Position numbers and translations under genes: made by a program
Assembly: GCA_020635855.1 (NCBI GenBank)
Contig: JACJYZ010000003.1
Coordinates: 744,001-808,000 of the forward strand
Direction of reading: 5' to 3'
DNA from: Flavobacteriales bacterium
Lineage (GTDB): Bacteria; Bacteroidota; Bacteroidia; JACJYZ01
DNA length: 64,000 bases
Notes under the pieces: model-generated
Database searches by the model: none
What the model was told of the DNA's origin: nothing
What the model saw: only the letters and a program-made list of their open reading frames with translations
Part shown: positions 15,432-24,150 of the stretch, in pieces
How positions within the stretch are numbered: the stretch's first letter is position 1
How the letters are laid out: every line of letters begins with the position of its first letter

Positions 15432-17768
15432 GTGACTAAACTATTGTACCTTAACAGTCCGAATTTTGCTTACGCTGGACAGATGGGTCTCTTAAAATAT
15501 CAACTGGTGCGGATGGACGGCGCAGCCATCGAGGCGTTCGTGAAAAGGAGCGGGGCCTCTTCGGATGTAGTGCTGGAACTGCCCGCAGGTGATGTGGTGC
15601 TGCACCTTCAGGCATATGATGTACGTTCAGAGAATTACAAATTCCGGGTAGGGCAGGCCGACGGAAGCATTGTGGAATACCCCCGGTCGGCGAACATTAC
15701 TTATCGTGGCTATACCGGAAACGATGTGTCGGATGAGGTACGCGTCAGCATCTATAATCACAAGATGCTGGGGTTTTATCAGCGCAACGGTATCACGTAT
15801 TATATCGAACCCGTGGCCAGCTATGATCCGGATGTGGAGAAGGATGTGTTCGTCATATATAAGGCATCGGATATGGACAAAGACCGACACATGTCATGCG
15901 CTGCGGAAACCCGGAACATGCCGTTGGGCCTGAAAGCGGCACATCCCGAATCCGTTTTGAAACAGGAAGCTTCTCCGTTGGCATGCAAAATGGTTGAATA
16001 CGCCCAGGCCGCCAACTCCTCCCTGGTTTCCATATACGGAAGTGCATCCGCTGTGGAAAGTGAAATGCTTGCCGTCTTTAATGCGGTGGCAACCAAGTAC
16101 AGCGAATCCTCGATCGACATACAATACAAATTGGTGGAGACCTATGTGTCTACCTCAACCAATACCAACATCGGGGAAGGCTATACGGATTGGTACAGCC
16201 TGAATGACCAGTTTGTTGCCTGGGGAAATTCAGGTGGTTTTTCCAACACGTTTGATGTGGCCAATTTATGGACCGATCAAAATTCAGCGGCGTATGTGGG
16301 TGCATCCTATGTGGGATCCATCTGTACGTCCAACCGGTACTCCACGTGTAAATGGAACAGCACCTGGTACCAGCACAACTTTGCCGAACGATGGTCGCTG
16401 CTGGCGCACGAGCAGGGGCATGCATGGGGTGCGTATCACACCAACACCAAGGGCGACATCATGTACTCCACACTGTATGACGTCAACGTCAACTGGGATG
16501 CCGTGACCATCTCATCCATTACCACATATAAGGCTTCGGCGTCCTGTCTCAGTTCGTGTGGAAACACCACGCCTGCGCCGGTAGCGGATTTCAGTAGCTC
16601 GTTGTCAGCTCCATGCAGTGGTAAAGTGAATTTTACAGACCTGTCGACCAATGCGCCCACTTCCTGGTTGTGGAACTTCGGTGATGGCGGTACCTCATCC
16701 GCCCAGAACCCTTCACACACCTACACGACGGCGGGCAAATACACGGTTTCTCTGAAGGCAACCAATGCCGGCGGATCCGATACCGAACAAAAGATCAATC
16801 ATGTTACCATTGCGTTTGCGACTCCACCTACTACATCCGATGGGTACAGCTGTGGTCCCGGCATAGTAACCATGTCGGCAACAAGTACCAATGGGGGTGG
16901 ATTGGAATGGTATGATCAGCCAACAGGTGGTTCGCTGGTTAATACGGGATCAACTTACAGTCCTAATTTAAGTGTCAGCGATACATTCTATGTGCAGGAA
17001 GTAGCCGGTGCAACAAGCGATCACATGGGGCCGGCGGATGAAACTTCCCTGGGAGCATCCGCCAGCAACAACTCCAACTACGGTATGTTTTTCGATGCGT
17101 TGACCGACTTCACCCTGAACAGTGTGCTTGTTCATGCGGATGGAGCGGCGAACCGCACCATTGAGATTCTGAGCGGCGGGGCTACGGGAACCGTGGCATA
17201 TACCAAGACTGTGAACATCCCCGACGGAACGAGCCGCGTCAACCTTGGCTTCAACATCGTTGCGGGCAACAATTACTTCATTCATTGTAACAACACCACC
17301 TATGCGGCCAACATGTACCGGAACAATGCGGTTCCGGGAGGCACCTATCCGATTACATTGCCCGGCGTTGCATCCATTACGGGTTCCAATGTGGCCGGGT
17401 CGGAATTGTTGTATTACTATTTCTTTTATGACTGGGATGTGAGCTGGGCCGGTGGCTGCAGCAGCACCCGCTCCATGGTGGTAGCGAATGTGGGTTGTGT
17501 GGGTTCCGAGGAATTCTCCGATGCCCGCGTAAGCGTATACCCCAACCCGGTGAAACAGGGCCTGTATGTGCGGATCGAGAATGGTACGGTTCAGGAAGGA
17601 CAGGTGCAGATCGTTGATGTACTCGGACGGGTGATCCGGGAGCAGTCTTTTTCATCTGCCCGGGAACGGTTGTCTTTCGATATATCCACCGAACCCGATG
17701 GTGTATACTTTGTTAAAGTCTTGAATGGAGACAAGTACTCCATGACGCGGGTGGTAAAGGTTCAGTGA
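15432..17768 (+). CDS. T9SS zincin metalloprotease, N-terminus replaced by IS sequence
   Basis: The open frame starts at a GTG inside IS copy 1 and adds 16 IS-encoded residues before host sequence at 15482 (MGLLKYQLVRMDG). Host-encoded parts: propeptide-like region, zincin domain with HEQGHAWGAYH and Met-turn IMYS (a full HExxHxxGxxH reprolysin/metzincin-type site), PKD domain (WLWNFGDGGTSS), Ig-like segment, and a T9SS sorting domain (VSVYPNPVKQG ... PDGVYFVKVLNGD). Homologous to 9380-11899. Without a signal peptide it cannot enter the T9SS route, so it is probably non-functional as it stands. The likely lost signal peptide is at 13929-13967. Confidence 0.85.
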   Translation: MTKLLYLNSPNFAYAGQMGLLKYQLVRMDGAAIEAFVKRSGASSDVVLELPAGDVVLHLQAYDVRSENYKFRVGQADGSIVEYPRSANITYRGYTGNDVSDEVRVSIYNHKMLGFYQRNGITYYIEPVASYDPDVEKDVFVIYKASDMDKDRHMSCAAETRNMPLGLKAAHPESVLKQEASPLACKMVEYAQAANSSLVSIYGSASAVESEMLAVFNAVATKYSESSIDIQYKLVETYVSTSTNTNIGEGYTDWYSLNDQFVAWGNSGGFSNTFDVANLWTDQNSAAYVGASYVGSICTSNRYSTCKWNSTWYQHNFAERWSLLAHEQGHAWGAYHTNTKGDIMYSTLYDVNVNWDAVTISSITTYKASASCLSSCGNTTPAPVADFSSSLSAPCSGKVNFTDLSTNAPTSWLWNFGDGGTSSAQNPSHTYTTAGKYTVSLKATNAGGSDTEQKINHVTIAFATPPTTSDGYSCGPGIVTMSATSTNGGGLEWYDQPTGGSLVNTGSTYSPNLSVSDTFYVQEVAGATSDHMGPADETSLGASASNNSNYGMFFDALTDFTLNSVLVHADGAANRTIEILSGGATGTVAYTKTVNIPDGTSRVNLGFNIVAGNNYFIHCNNTTYAANMYRNNAVPGGTYPITLPGVASITGSNVAGSELLYYYFFYDWDVSWAGGCSSTRSMVVANVGCVGSEEFSDARVSVYPNPVKQGLYVRIENGTVQEGQVQIVDVLGRVIREQSFSSARERLSFDISTEPDGVYFVKVLNGDKYSMTRVVKVQ

Positions 17769-17857
17769 GGAATGTGTTATCGTACATGGGAATGGTGATA
17801 GAGGCGCTTTTTCAACCTGACAGGGTCATTCATACTTAGAGGGTTCTGCTGTTCCCT

Positions 17858-17908
17858 GGGGGAATCCATGCCGCAAAACCATGCGACATCGGGTTCCCCT
17901 TTTTTTTA
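17858..17908 (+). terminator. terminator of the metalloprotease gene
   Basis: GGGGAATCC pairs with GGGTTCCCC (one mismatch) across a long loop, followed by eight T residues. Confidence 0.5.
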
Positions 17909-17928
17909 CAGGTGGACCTGTGGGGCAG

Positions 17929-17988
17929 GATACAGCATACAGGATACAGCATACAGCATACAGCATACAGCAAGAGCATACAGTAGGA
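17929..17988. repeat. CATACAGCA low-complexity cluster
   Basis: Tandem GATACAGCATACAG / CATACAGCATACAGCA units, ending CAAGAGCATACAGTAGG. The same words appear at 8796, 13590, 18307, 19523, 19810-20370 and 43659. Confidence 0.8.
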
Positions 17989-18275
17989 CCGTGAGCTTTC
18001 CTGCTCCAAATTGTTTTTTACGGGGAGGGGCTATGATGTGAGGTTAGGCGAAGGTTTTACCTTCGTATGGCTATCCTATAGCATTCGCTATTAGAAAAGC
18101 ACAACATGAGTTACTCACGATTATGGTTGTTCTGTGAGATTATTTTCAATGATCCCGGTGGGTAAAATAAATGCCCGCCATGGTCCTGATAAACGATGGA
18201 TCATGGCAGGCATCATCTGAATTGGGTGTTGCTACAGCTGTTTTTTTTGCAATGGCGTCTAGCGAGCACATTCCC

Positions 18276-18335
18276 ACTCATTTCCGATCAATGATTCTAC
18301 GTGCCCGCTGTTGCTCTTGCTGTATGCTGTTGCTA
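18276..18335. repeat. degenerate unit of the ATTCTACGTG / GTATGCTG repeat
   Basis: CAATGATTCTACGTGCCCG then TGTTGCTCTTGCTGTATGCTG, matching the core of the 178-bp tandem unit beyond the PLAT gene. Together with 19510-19602 it brackets that gene. Confidence 0.6.
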
Positions 18336-18339
18336 ATTG

Positions 18340-19311
18340 TTATGCGGGTTGCTTTGTGCCTTCCTGCATTTCCTTCACCCTTCGGTATTCGGGTTTTTCC
18401 AGATCGGCTAGGGTAGGGGCGGTAGGTACGGGTCCGCTGACGGCACATGCATCCCAGTATTCCTGTAGGGTTTTGTTTCCGACCATCTCATCCACGGCTC
18501 TGAAGGCTATCTGGGTATACACCTGGTACTTTCTTAAAACCTGGGACACCTTGGCCCTGCCAAAACCACCTTCGAATTCGCCGTACACCTTGGTTTCCAT
18601 GTCACGGATCACATAAAACGTGCAGAAGCCCGGGTTTCCGACCAGCTTGAATGTTTTGGTTTTTTTGTCCATGGTCTCCCGTGCCTTGGTAACAATGGTA
18701 GAAAACTCCGTGGCTATTTCACCTCTGTAGGTAGCGCTTACATCCACGATGCCTTCAATTTTGGTGGCGGCGGTCAGCTCAAACGAGTTTTTGGTATTCA
18801 GCTTGTCGGTTTGTTGCACTGTGTATTTGTCCACTTCCACCAGTTCGTCGGTGGCGGCTTCTTCCATGGTGTTCAGGCCCAGGAAATTTTCGAATGAAAC
18901 CACCCGGACGGCCACTTCTTCATTGACCGTACCATGGCGCAGGGCTGTGTTCATGTACTCATTGGCACGGATCAGGATGGGTTCGGCTCCTCCCTTGAAC
19001 CTGGGGGTGCGGATAAAGGTGGAGGTTTTTGATGGATCATAACTAGCGGTGACCTTCAGTTCTTTCATGTCCCAATTGTCGTGGTACAGACCTGCGCCCC
19101 GTGGCCTGATGGCAATATCGGACACGCCGCCTATGTCTTTCTCGTAAAATTTGAAGACATTGGTTTGGTGGGGTTCGAAGTCGTCGCCCGGGCCATCCAT
19201 CAATTGATATTCTTTCCAGGCGCCTTTGGTGCCGATCAGTAAGATCTCGATATCGGCATTTGTACCCTTGGCACCTGTGGTTACGGTAACTGTAAATGAA
19301 ACTTCGCTCAT
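18340..19311 (-). CDS. PLAT/LH2-domain protein
   Basis: 323 residues, no signal peptide. Residues 3-95 resemble a PLAT/LH2 beta-sandwich as in lipoxygenases and lipases: FTVTVTTGAKGTNADIEILL, then DDFEPHQTNVFKFYEKD, IRPRGAGLYHDNWDMKELKV. This domain usually binds lipids or partner proteins. Residues 100-323 are not recognised. A stretch around 165-225 (FELTAATKIEGIVDVSATYR, EFSTIVTKARETMDKKT) alternates small, polar and Thr/Ser residues, reminiscent of the amphipathic region of aerolysin-type pore-forming proteins, but that is only an impression. The gene lies between members of one repeat family. Confidence 0.7.
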   Translation of the reverse strand: MSEVSFTVTVTTGAKGTNADIEILLIGTKGAWKEYQLMDGPGDDFEPHQTNVFKFYEKDIGGVSDIAIRPRGAGLYHDNWDMKELKVTASYDPSKTSTFIRTPRFKGGAEPILIRANEYMNTALRHGTVNEEVAVRVVSFENFLGLNTMEEAATDELVEVDKYTVQQTDKLNTKNSFELTAATKIEGIVDVSATYRGEIATEFSTIVTKARETMDKKTKTFKLVGNPGFCTFYVIRDMETKVYGEFEGGFGRAKVSQVLRKYQVYTQIAFRAVDEMVGNKTLQEYWDACAVSGPVPTAPTLADLEKPEYRRVKEMQEGTKQPA

Positions 19312-19509
19312 GACTTTAATATGTATGGGTGAATAAATGAGAGGAGTGCCGAATGTACGTTTTTTTGATAAACATGCCCATTCTTTCCAAGCGCCAATTA
19401 GCTTCCCACAAGCCCGTCGCTAAAATTCGCGCCAACTACCCGTGGGAACACTGATGCCAGTTTGGGTATCACTACAACCGCGCGCCTTCCCGCCCCACCT
19501 CCGACCAAT

Positions 19510-19602
19510 AATTCTACGTGACCGCTGTATGCTGTATGCTGTATGCTGTTGCTGTATGCTGTTGCTGTATGCTGTATGCTGTATGCTGTATGCTGTTGCT
19601 GT
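19510..19602. repeat. ATTCTACGTG plus tandem TGTATGC cluster
   Basis: AATTCTACGTGACCG followed by about ten tandem TGTATGC / TGTTGC units, the reverse complement of the CATACAGCA words. Confidence 0.8.
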
Positions 19603-19731
19603 AACGGGATTACCTTCGGTGATCCTGGGGTGGGACCTGCAGTGAAGTAAAGGCCCGCCTTCGTCCTTCGTTCATCAGCACTATGGCGCGCACTGCCCGA
19701 CCTCCGCGTCGCTACGGTCGTTTTTTGTTTT

Positions 19732-20443
19732 CAGGGTTCTGCCATCTCAAGCAAGCTTGGATGCTGGGAATGCGCGCCATTCGGCCTCATCCCTGGCCAA
19801 TGATTCTACGTGTCCACTGTATGCTCTTGCTGTATGCAGTTGCTGGATAAGCCTGCACCCTGAAGTAAAGGCCCGACCTCCGCTACGCTACGGTCTCGCT
19901 TTTTGTTTTCAGGGTTCTGCCATCTCAAGCAAGCTTGGATGCTGGGAATGCGCGCCATTCGACCTCATCCCTGGCCAATGATTCTACGTGTCCACTGTAT
20001 GCTCTTGCTGTATGCAGTTGCTGGATAAGCCTGCACCCTGAAGTAAAGGCCCGACCTCCGCTACGCTACGGTCTCGCTTTTTGTTTTCAGGGTTCTGCCA
20101 TCTCAAGCAAGCTTGGATGCTGGGAATGCGCGCCATTCGACCTCATCCCTGGCCAATGATTCTACGTGTCCACTGTATGCTCTTGCTGTATGCAGTTGCT
20201 GGATAAGCCTGCACCCTGAAGTAAAGGCCCGACCTCCGCTACGCTACGGTCTCGCTTTTTGTTTTCAGGGTTCTGCCATCTCAAGCAAGCTTGGATGCTG
20301 GGAATGCGCGCCATTCGACCTCATCCCCGACAAATGATTCTACGTGTCCACTGTATGCTCTTGCTGTATGCAGTTGCTGGATAAGCCTGCACCCTGAAGT
20401 AAAGGCCCGACCTCCGCTACGCTACGGTCTCGCTTTTTGTTTT
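19732..20443. repeat. four tandem copies of a 178-bp unit
   Basis: CAGGGTTCTGCCATCTCAAG starts each unit at 19732, 19910, 20088 and 20266 (exact period 178). Units are almost identical; unit 1 has CGGCC where the others have CGACC, and unit 4 has CCCCGACAAA near its middle. Each carries ATGATTCTACGTG, a GTATGCTCTTGCTGTATGC core and GCTACGCTACGG. Confidence 0.93.
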
Positions 20444-20527
20444 TGGACGCTATCATCTCAAGCAAACTTGGATGCTTACGTCCAAAAAACAAAAAGCCCC
20501 GCTATCGCAGGGCCTTTTACTTCAGGG
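20401..20527. repeat. large imperfect hairpin closing the tandem array
   Basis: The right edge of the array (AAAGGCCCG..., CTTTTTGTTTTTGGACG) is followed by its inverted copy (CGTCCAAAAAACAAAAAG, ...GGGCCTTTTACTTC) around a short loop. A strong secondary structure or bidirectional terminator is possible. Confidence 0.7.
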
Positions 20528-20539
20528 GCGGAGAGAGGT

Positions 20540-20752
20540 TTACAAGTTTCGAACCAATTCATCAATGGGCTTCAGGAAATTCTTGAACGCGGCATCATTT
20601 AGCAGGCGGATCGGAGAGGTTCTTCTTTCATTGGTATTGTTTGCCAAATAAATATCCTGGCTTGAAAATCCCATCCATTGTCGGGTTCGTGTTCTGTCAT
20701 TGACGTCAATGACGGGTTGCTGGCCTCCTCTGCCTGCTGTGTAATTATCGTG
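20540..20752 (-). pseudogene. C-terminal fragment of an interrupted gene at IS copy 2
   Basis: On the minus strand a frame stays open for 70 codons from the IS boundary to a TAA (starts HDNYTAGRGGQQPV, ends FLKPIDELVRNL). It has no early ATG. The composition looks like real protein, so it is probably the tail of a gene cut by the IS. I do not recognise the family. Its front half could be the wHTH fragment at 33897-34141, but direct joining does not keep frame and no target duplication supports it. Confidence 0.55.
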
Positions 20753-20848
20753 TGTCCAGCGTAAGCAAAATTCGGACTGTTAAGGTACAATAGTTTAGTC
20801 ACAGTTTTTTACCTTGAAAGCTAGCTTTCAAGGTAAAAAACCGGAACC

Positions 20849-21217
20849 TTGAAAAACAGTCCAAACATGAAAAAGAAAGATCAAAGTCCCGAAGCGGTAG
20901 TCCGTGAGATCAAACGCAGGACCCGCCGCAAGTTCTCCGCTGAGGAGAAAATCAGAATCGTACTGGAAGGCCTCAAAGGCGAGTTGTCTATTTCAGAGAT
21001 ATGTCGCCGTGAAGGCATTGCCGCCAACCTCTACTATCGCTGGAGTAAAGACTTCCTGGAAGCCGGTAAGAAACGGCTTTTAGGAGATACCCTCCGAGAG
21101 GCCAACACCACCGAAGTGGATCATTTCCGCAAGGAGAACAGCCAGCTGAAAGAAGTGGTCGCCGAGCTCACCCTGCAGAATAGGGTCCTAAAAAAAAGTT
21201 TGAGTGGGGACGCTTAA
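20849..21217 (+). CDS. IS3-family transposase OrfA, copy 2
   Basis: Identical to copy 1 OrfA. The last codons CTA AAA AAA AGT contain the A-AAA-AAA heptamer suited to -1 slippage into orfB. Confidence 0.93.
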   Translation: MKNSPNMKKKDQSPEAVVREIKRRTRRKFSAEEKIRIVLEGLKGELSISEICRREGIAANLYYRWSKDFLEAGKKRLLGDTLREANTTEVDHFRKENSQLKEVVAELTLQNRVLKKSLSGDA

Positions 21218-21231
21218 AAAGGCAGCGGTAT

Positions 21232-22221
21232 ATGCGATACAGTCAATCAGAGAAAATGGAGATCATTTCCATAGTGGAAAACAGTGATCTGAGCGTACGG
21301 GCCACCCTGAAAGAGCTGGACATTCCCAAGGCGACTTTCTATGACTGGTACGACCGGTATCTGCGGGAAGGGTTTGAAGGACTGGCTCCCAAGAAGCGGG
21401 CGGCAAGAAGCCAGTGGAACCGGATCCCCGATGAGAAACGCCAGGAGGTGGTAGAGCTGGCCCTGGACATGGAAGACCTCTCATCCAGAGAACTGGCCTG
21501 GCACATCGTAGATCACCGGGGCTGGTATATCAGCGAGTCCAGCGTGCATGCCATTCTCAAAGAAAGAGGGCTGATCACTGCACCGGCCTTTGTGGTGGAT
21601 CATGCTGCCAACCAGTACAAAGACAAGACCTCCCGGGTCAACCAGATGTGGCAGACCGATTTCACTTACCTGAAAGTAGTGGGACACTGGGGATGGTATT
21701 ACCTCTGCACGGTACTGGATGATTACTCCCGCTACGTGATCCATGCCGAACTATGCACCAACATGGCAGCCGATGACGTACAGCGCAATATCGATAAGGC
21801 CATTGAGATCACCGGTGTGGTTCCTGACAAAACCACACAGTCTCTCAAAGTACTCAGCGACAATGGCCCGTGTTACATCGCCAAAGACCTGGCTGACTTC
21901 TTCCAGGACAGAGAGATCAAGCATGTGCGCGGAAGAGTCCGTCATCCACAGACCCAGGGAAAGATCGAGCGCTGGCATCAGTCCATGAAGAATGTGATCA
22001 AGCTGGACAACTACTATTCACCCGATGAGTTGCGCCAGGCACTGGCTGAGTTCATTGAATATTACAACAACCGTAGATACCATGAATCACTGGAAAATCT
22101 CACCCCTGCCGACGTATTCTTCGGCAGGGATAAACAGATCCTGGCCAGACGAAAACAAATCAAAGAAAGAACCATGAAACAAAGAAGAAAATACCACCGT
22201 CAGCAAATGTTAAATCTATGA
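21232..22221 (+). CDS. IS3-family transposase OrfB, copy 2
   Basis: Identical in protein sequence to copy 1 OrfB, DDE triad intact. Its frame is open upstream without a stop as far as the A8 run (about 40 bp before its ATG). Confidence 0.95.
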   Translation: MRYSQSEKMEIISIVENSDLSVRATLKELDIPKATFYDWYDRYLREGFEGLAPKKRAARSQWNRIPDEKRQEVVELALDMEDLSSRELAWHIVDHRGWYISESSVHAILKERGLITAPAFVVDHAANQYKDKTSRVNQMWQTDFTYLKVVGHWGWYYLCTVLDDYSRYVIHAELCTNMAADDVQRNIDKAIEITGVVPDKTTQSLKVLSDNGPCYIAKDLADFFQDREIKHVRGRVRHPQTQGKIERWHQSMKNVIKLDNYYSPDELRQALAEFIEYYNNRRYHESLENLTPADVFFGRDKQILARRKQIKERTMKQRRKYHRQQMLNL

Positions 22222-22265
22222 CTTAAATTAGATCGCCTTTTGTCCGGATTTGTTTTAAGACGCAC

Positions 22266-23057
22266 ATGCAAAACATTTACCCTATTCACATCACTATTGC
22301 TGTACTTATTGTTCTAGGAGGAATTGGCTTTACTACATTACAAGATGTTTTTAATCTGGACAGAATAAGAAAATTATTGACAAGGAAGAAAACGTCCTTA
22401 CCATTGCAAAGTAAGATTGCTGTATTTTGTTCAGTATTGCTAATTGTTCTAGGGGCAATTTTCTTTTTTAGTATTGAAAAAGAGAATATTCTCTCCAATC
22501 AATCATTTTCAGAAAAAATTACAACTTCAATTTTTCAATCTATAACTGCGAGAACAGCAGGATTTAACACGGTTGATTTTGGTAGCTTAGGTTTGCTTTC
22601 CCTATCCTTGATTATGTTATTAATGTTTATTGGAGCCTCATCTGGATCAACAGGGGGAGGCATAAAAACATCCACATTTACAACCTTAGTAATCGCAGTG
22701 TTAAAAAGAAAAGAAAGACCAACCAATTATGGAAAATCTTTTCTTACCAAAATATTAGTTCAGAAGGCAGTAACAATAACTGTTTACTCACTAGTCGTTA
22801 TTACAGTTGGTACTGTCATTTTAATGATTTCCGATGCTGAGAAGAAATGGAGTGATTTATTATTTGAAGAAATCTCTGCTTTTGGCACTGTAGGTTTATC
22901 TACTGGTATCACTCCGGATCTCTCATTAATTGGCAAATCAGTTATAATGGCGAGCATGTTTATAGGAAGAATTGGTCCTTTAGCACTTGCTTATACCCTG
23001 ATAAAGTCCACAACATTTACCGAAGAGAAAGAAGAGCAGGGAATTATGATTGGGTAA
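22266..23057 (+). CDS. TrkH/KtrB-type K+ transporter subunit, N-terminally truncated
   Basis: 263 residues, roughly the C-terminal half of the family's usual 450-600. The ATG is created at the junction: the A is the last IS base, TG the first flank bases. Visible are the third and fourth selectivity-filter loops, ARTAGFNT and AFGTVGLSTG, and the SGSTGGGIK turn. Loops 1 and 2 are missing, so a working pore is not expected. The segment from here to 32382 is clearly AT-richer than its surroundings. Confidence 0.85.
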   Translation: MQNIYPIHITIAVLIVLGGIGFTTLQDVFNLDRIRKLLTRKKTSLPLQSKIAVFCSVLLIVLGAIFFFSIEKENILSNQSFSEKITTSIFQSITARTAGFNTVDFGSLGLLSLSLIMLLMFIGASSGSTGGGIKTSTFTTLVIAVLKRKERPTNYGKSFLTKILVQKAVTITVYSLVVITVGTVILMISDAEKKWSDLLFEEISAFGTVGLSTGITPDLSLIGKSVIMASMFIGRIGPLALAYTLIKSTTFTEEKEEQGIMIG

Positions 23058-23107
23058 TTATTGCAGGAAACAATCAAAGGAAATAAAACTAAATATTTGT
23101 GTTACAA

Positions 23108-23521
23108 ATGAATGAAAAATTAGAACAAAAACTACTATCAAAAGAAATCAAACCAACCACCATGCGGTTACTGGTGTTGCAACAATTGATGCAACGCTCC
23201 AGTGCAATAGGGTTAACTGAATTAGAAAATTTATTTGGTCAAGCAGATCGTACCACCTTGTACCGTACCCTCAAAACTTTTGAAAAAAACCACCTTGTTC
23301 ATAGTATAGATGATGGAACCGGAGTTCCCAAATATGCCCTTTGCATGGAAGGTTGTGAATGTAAGCCAGAAGACCTTCATGTACATTTTCATTGTACTGT
23401 ATGCAAAGAGACATTTTGTGTTACCCAAACCAGTGTACCAATGGTGCAACTACCCGTAAACTTTGAATTGGCAGAGATTAACATGGTCATAAAAGGCACT
23501 TGCGGAAACTGTAAAAGGTAA
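23108..23521 (+). CDS. Fur-family metal-responsive repressor
   Basis: 137 residues from the ATG; a GTG three codons upstream is also in frame. Winged-helix N-domain (TTMRLLVLQQLM, ADRTTLYRTLKTFEKNHLVH) and a dimer/metal domain with LHVHFHCTVCKETFC and a C-terminal CGNCKR, giving two Cys-x2-Cys pairs for structural zinc. Family members are Fe, Zn, Mn or Ni sensors or peroxide sensors. Its position just before the efflux genes suggests it regulates them (inference). Confidence 0.85.
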   Translation: MNEKLEQKLLSKEIKPTTMRLLVLQQLMQRSSAIGLTELENLFGQADRTTLYRTLKTFEKNHLVHSIDDGTGVPKYALCMEGCECKPEDLHVHFHCTVCKETFCVTQTSVPMVQLPVNFELAEINMVIKGTCGNCKR

Positions 23522-23552
23522 CTTTGCAATACCATTGCACAAATTCATTTGT

Positions 23553-23560
23553 TATATTTG
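23553..23560 (+). promoter_or_regulatory. candidate -7 box (TATATTTG)
   Basis: Exact TAnnTTTG match immediately before the His-rich protein gene, but only 6 bp from its ATG, so a nearly leaderless transcript would be required. Weak. Confidence 0.2.
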
Positions 23561-23566
23561 TCCCTG

Positions 23567-24052
23567 ATGCAAATTATTAGGTCTGCCATATCGCTTTTTT
23601 TACTATTGGTTTATTCCATAAGTTTCGCACATGACCTGATACCTCATTGTCATTTTAGTGAAGCAACAGAAAAAATCGCAGCAGAACACGGAGAGCAACA
23701 TCACCATCTGGAAAACCACAAGCACGCTAAAATTGAAGATTTAGATGATGATGATATCCTACATGAAAATCATCTGGATGACAGCTTGTTTGATTTTGTG
23801 GTTTGCCTGCTAAGTGAACTGGAGCATCCTGCATCTGATGCAGCACACCAGCATTATATTCCGGTAAACACGAATGATAATTCCAAAAACGAACTTACCA
23901 AAATCAAGTTGGTTGCTGTTCTTACAGTTGTATTCAATCTGTCCGCAGTTACCGAATCTCCCCTGCCGTTTGGTAATAATACGACCCTTGTCCTTCAAGT
24001 CCCGGACATTGTATCCTCCCCTCACAGAGGGCCTCCTTTTCTTTCTTGTTAA
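23567..24052 (+). CDS. small exported His-rich protein of the metal-efflux operon
   Basis: 161 residues. A Sec-type N-terminus (MQIIRSAISLFLLLVYSIS then FAHD) is followed by a His/Asp/Glu-rich stretch (HCHF, EHGEQHHHLENHKHAK, DLDDDD) suited to binding metal ions. A second hydrophobic stretch (KLVAVLTVVFNLSAV) lies near residue 120. Small exported His-rich proteins are often found before CusA/CzcA genes in Bacteroidota; a metal-buffering or sensing role is inferred. No family is named with certainty. Confidence 0.65.
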   Translation: MQIIRSAISLFLLLVYSISFAHDLIPHCHFSEATEKIAAEHGEQHHHLENHKHAKIEDLDDDDILHENHLDDSLFDFVVCLLSELEHPASDAAHQHYIPVNTNDNSKNELTKIKLVAVLTVVFNLSAVTESPLPFGNNTTLVLQVPDIVSSPHRGPPFLSC

Positions 24053-24150
24053 GCGATTGCTCCTGATTACTTCGGAGTAGCAGTCCTTTATACCTTTTCG
24101 GATTTCCGTAGAAGCATTGTTGTATTCCGTTAACAAGAAATTTATTCATT

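Larger units (their letters stand above)
13968..15481 (-). mobile_element. IS3-family insertion sequence, copy 1
   Basis: 1514 bp, delimited by comparing four copies. Ends begin TGTCCAGCGTAAGC on the orfA side and TGTGCGTCTTAAAAC on the orfB side; 17 of the first 25 bases match between ends. Contains orfA and orfB in the IS3 arrangement, an A8 slippery run at the end of orfA, and a 38-nt perfect palindrome at 15393-15430 upstream of orfA. Flanking triplets CTC and GAT do not form a target duplication. Confidence 0.93.
17769..18339. other. intergenic stretch with terminator and repeats
   Basis: Holds a terminator (17858-17908), a CATACAGCA cluster (17929-17988) and a degenerate copy of the ATTCTACGTG repeat (18276-18335). 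No gene seen. Confidence 0.6.
19312..20539. other. 1.2-kb non-coding repeat region
   Basis: Contains a GTATGCTG cluster (19523-19602), the 178-bp tandem array (19732-20443) and a large hairpin (20401-20527). The 74-residue frames inside the array recur only because the unit recurs; I regard none as a gene. Confidence 0.7.
20753..22266 (+). mobile_element. IS3-family insertion sequence, copy 2 (left IS of the AT-rich segment)
   Basis: 1514 bp, same ends as copy 1. Palindrome at 20804-20841. Left neighbour triplet GTG and right neighbour triplet TGC do not match. Same orientation as copy 3, and together they bracket the metal-resistance genes. Confidence 0.93.

Noticed and set aside
19732..20443. 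CRISPR array
   Set aside because: The units are 178 bp, contiguous and nearly identical, with no unique spacers and no cas genes.
20526..20533. Left attachment site of the tRNA-Ser island (GCGGAGAG)
   Set aside because: Only eight bases match the tRNA end; expected by chance within this distance.
19757..20602. Four repeated 74-103-residue frames
   Set aside because: They exist only because the 178-bp unit repeats; no start site, conservation or function supports them.
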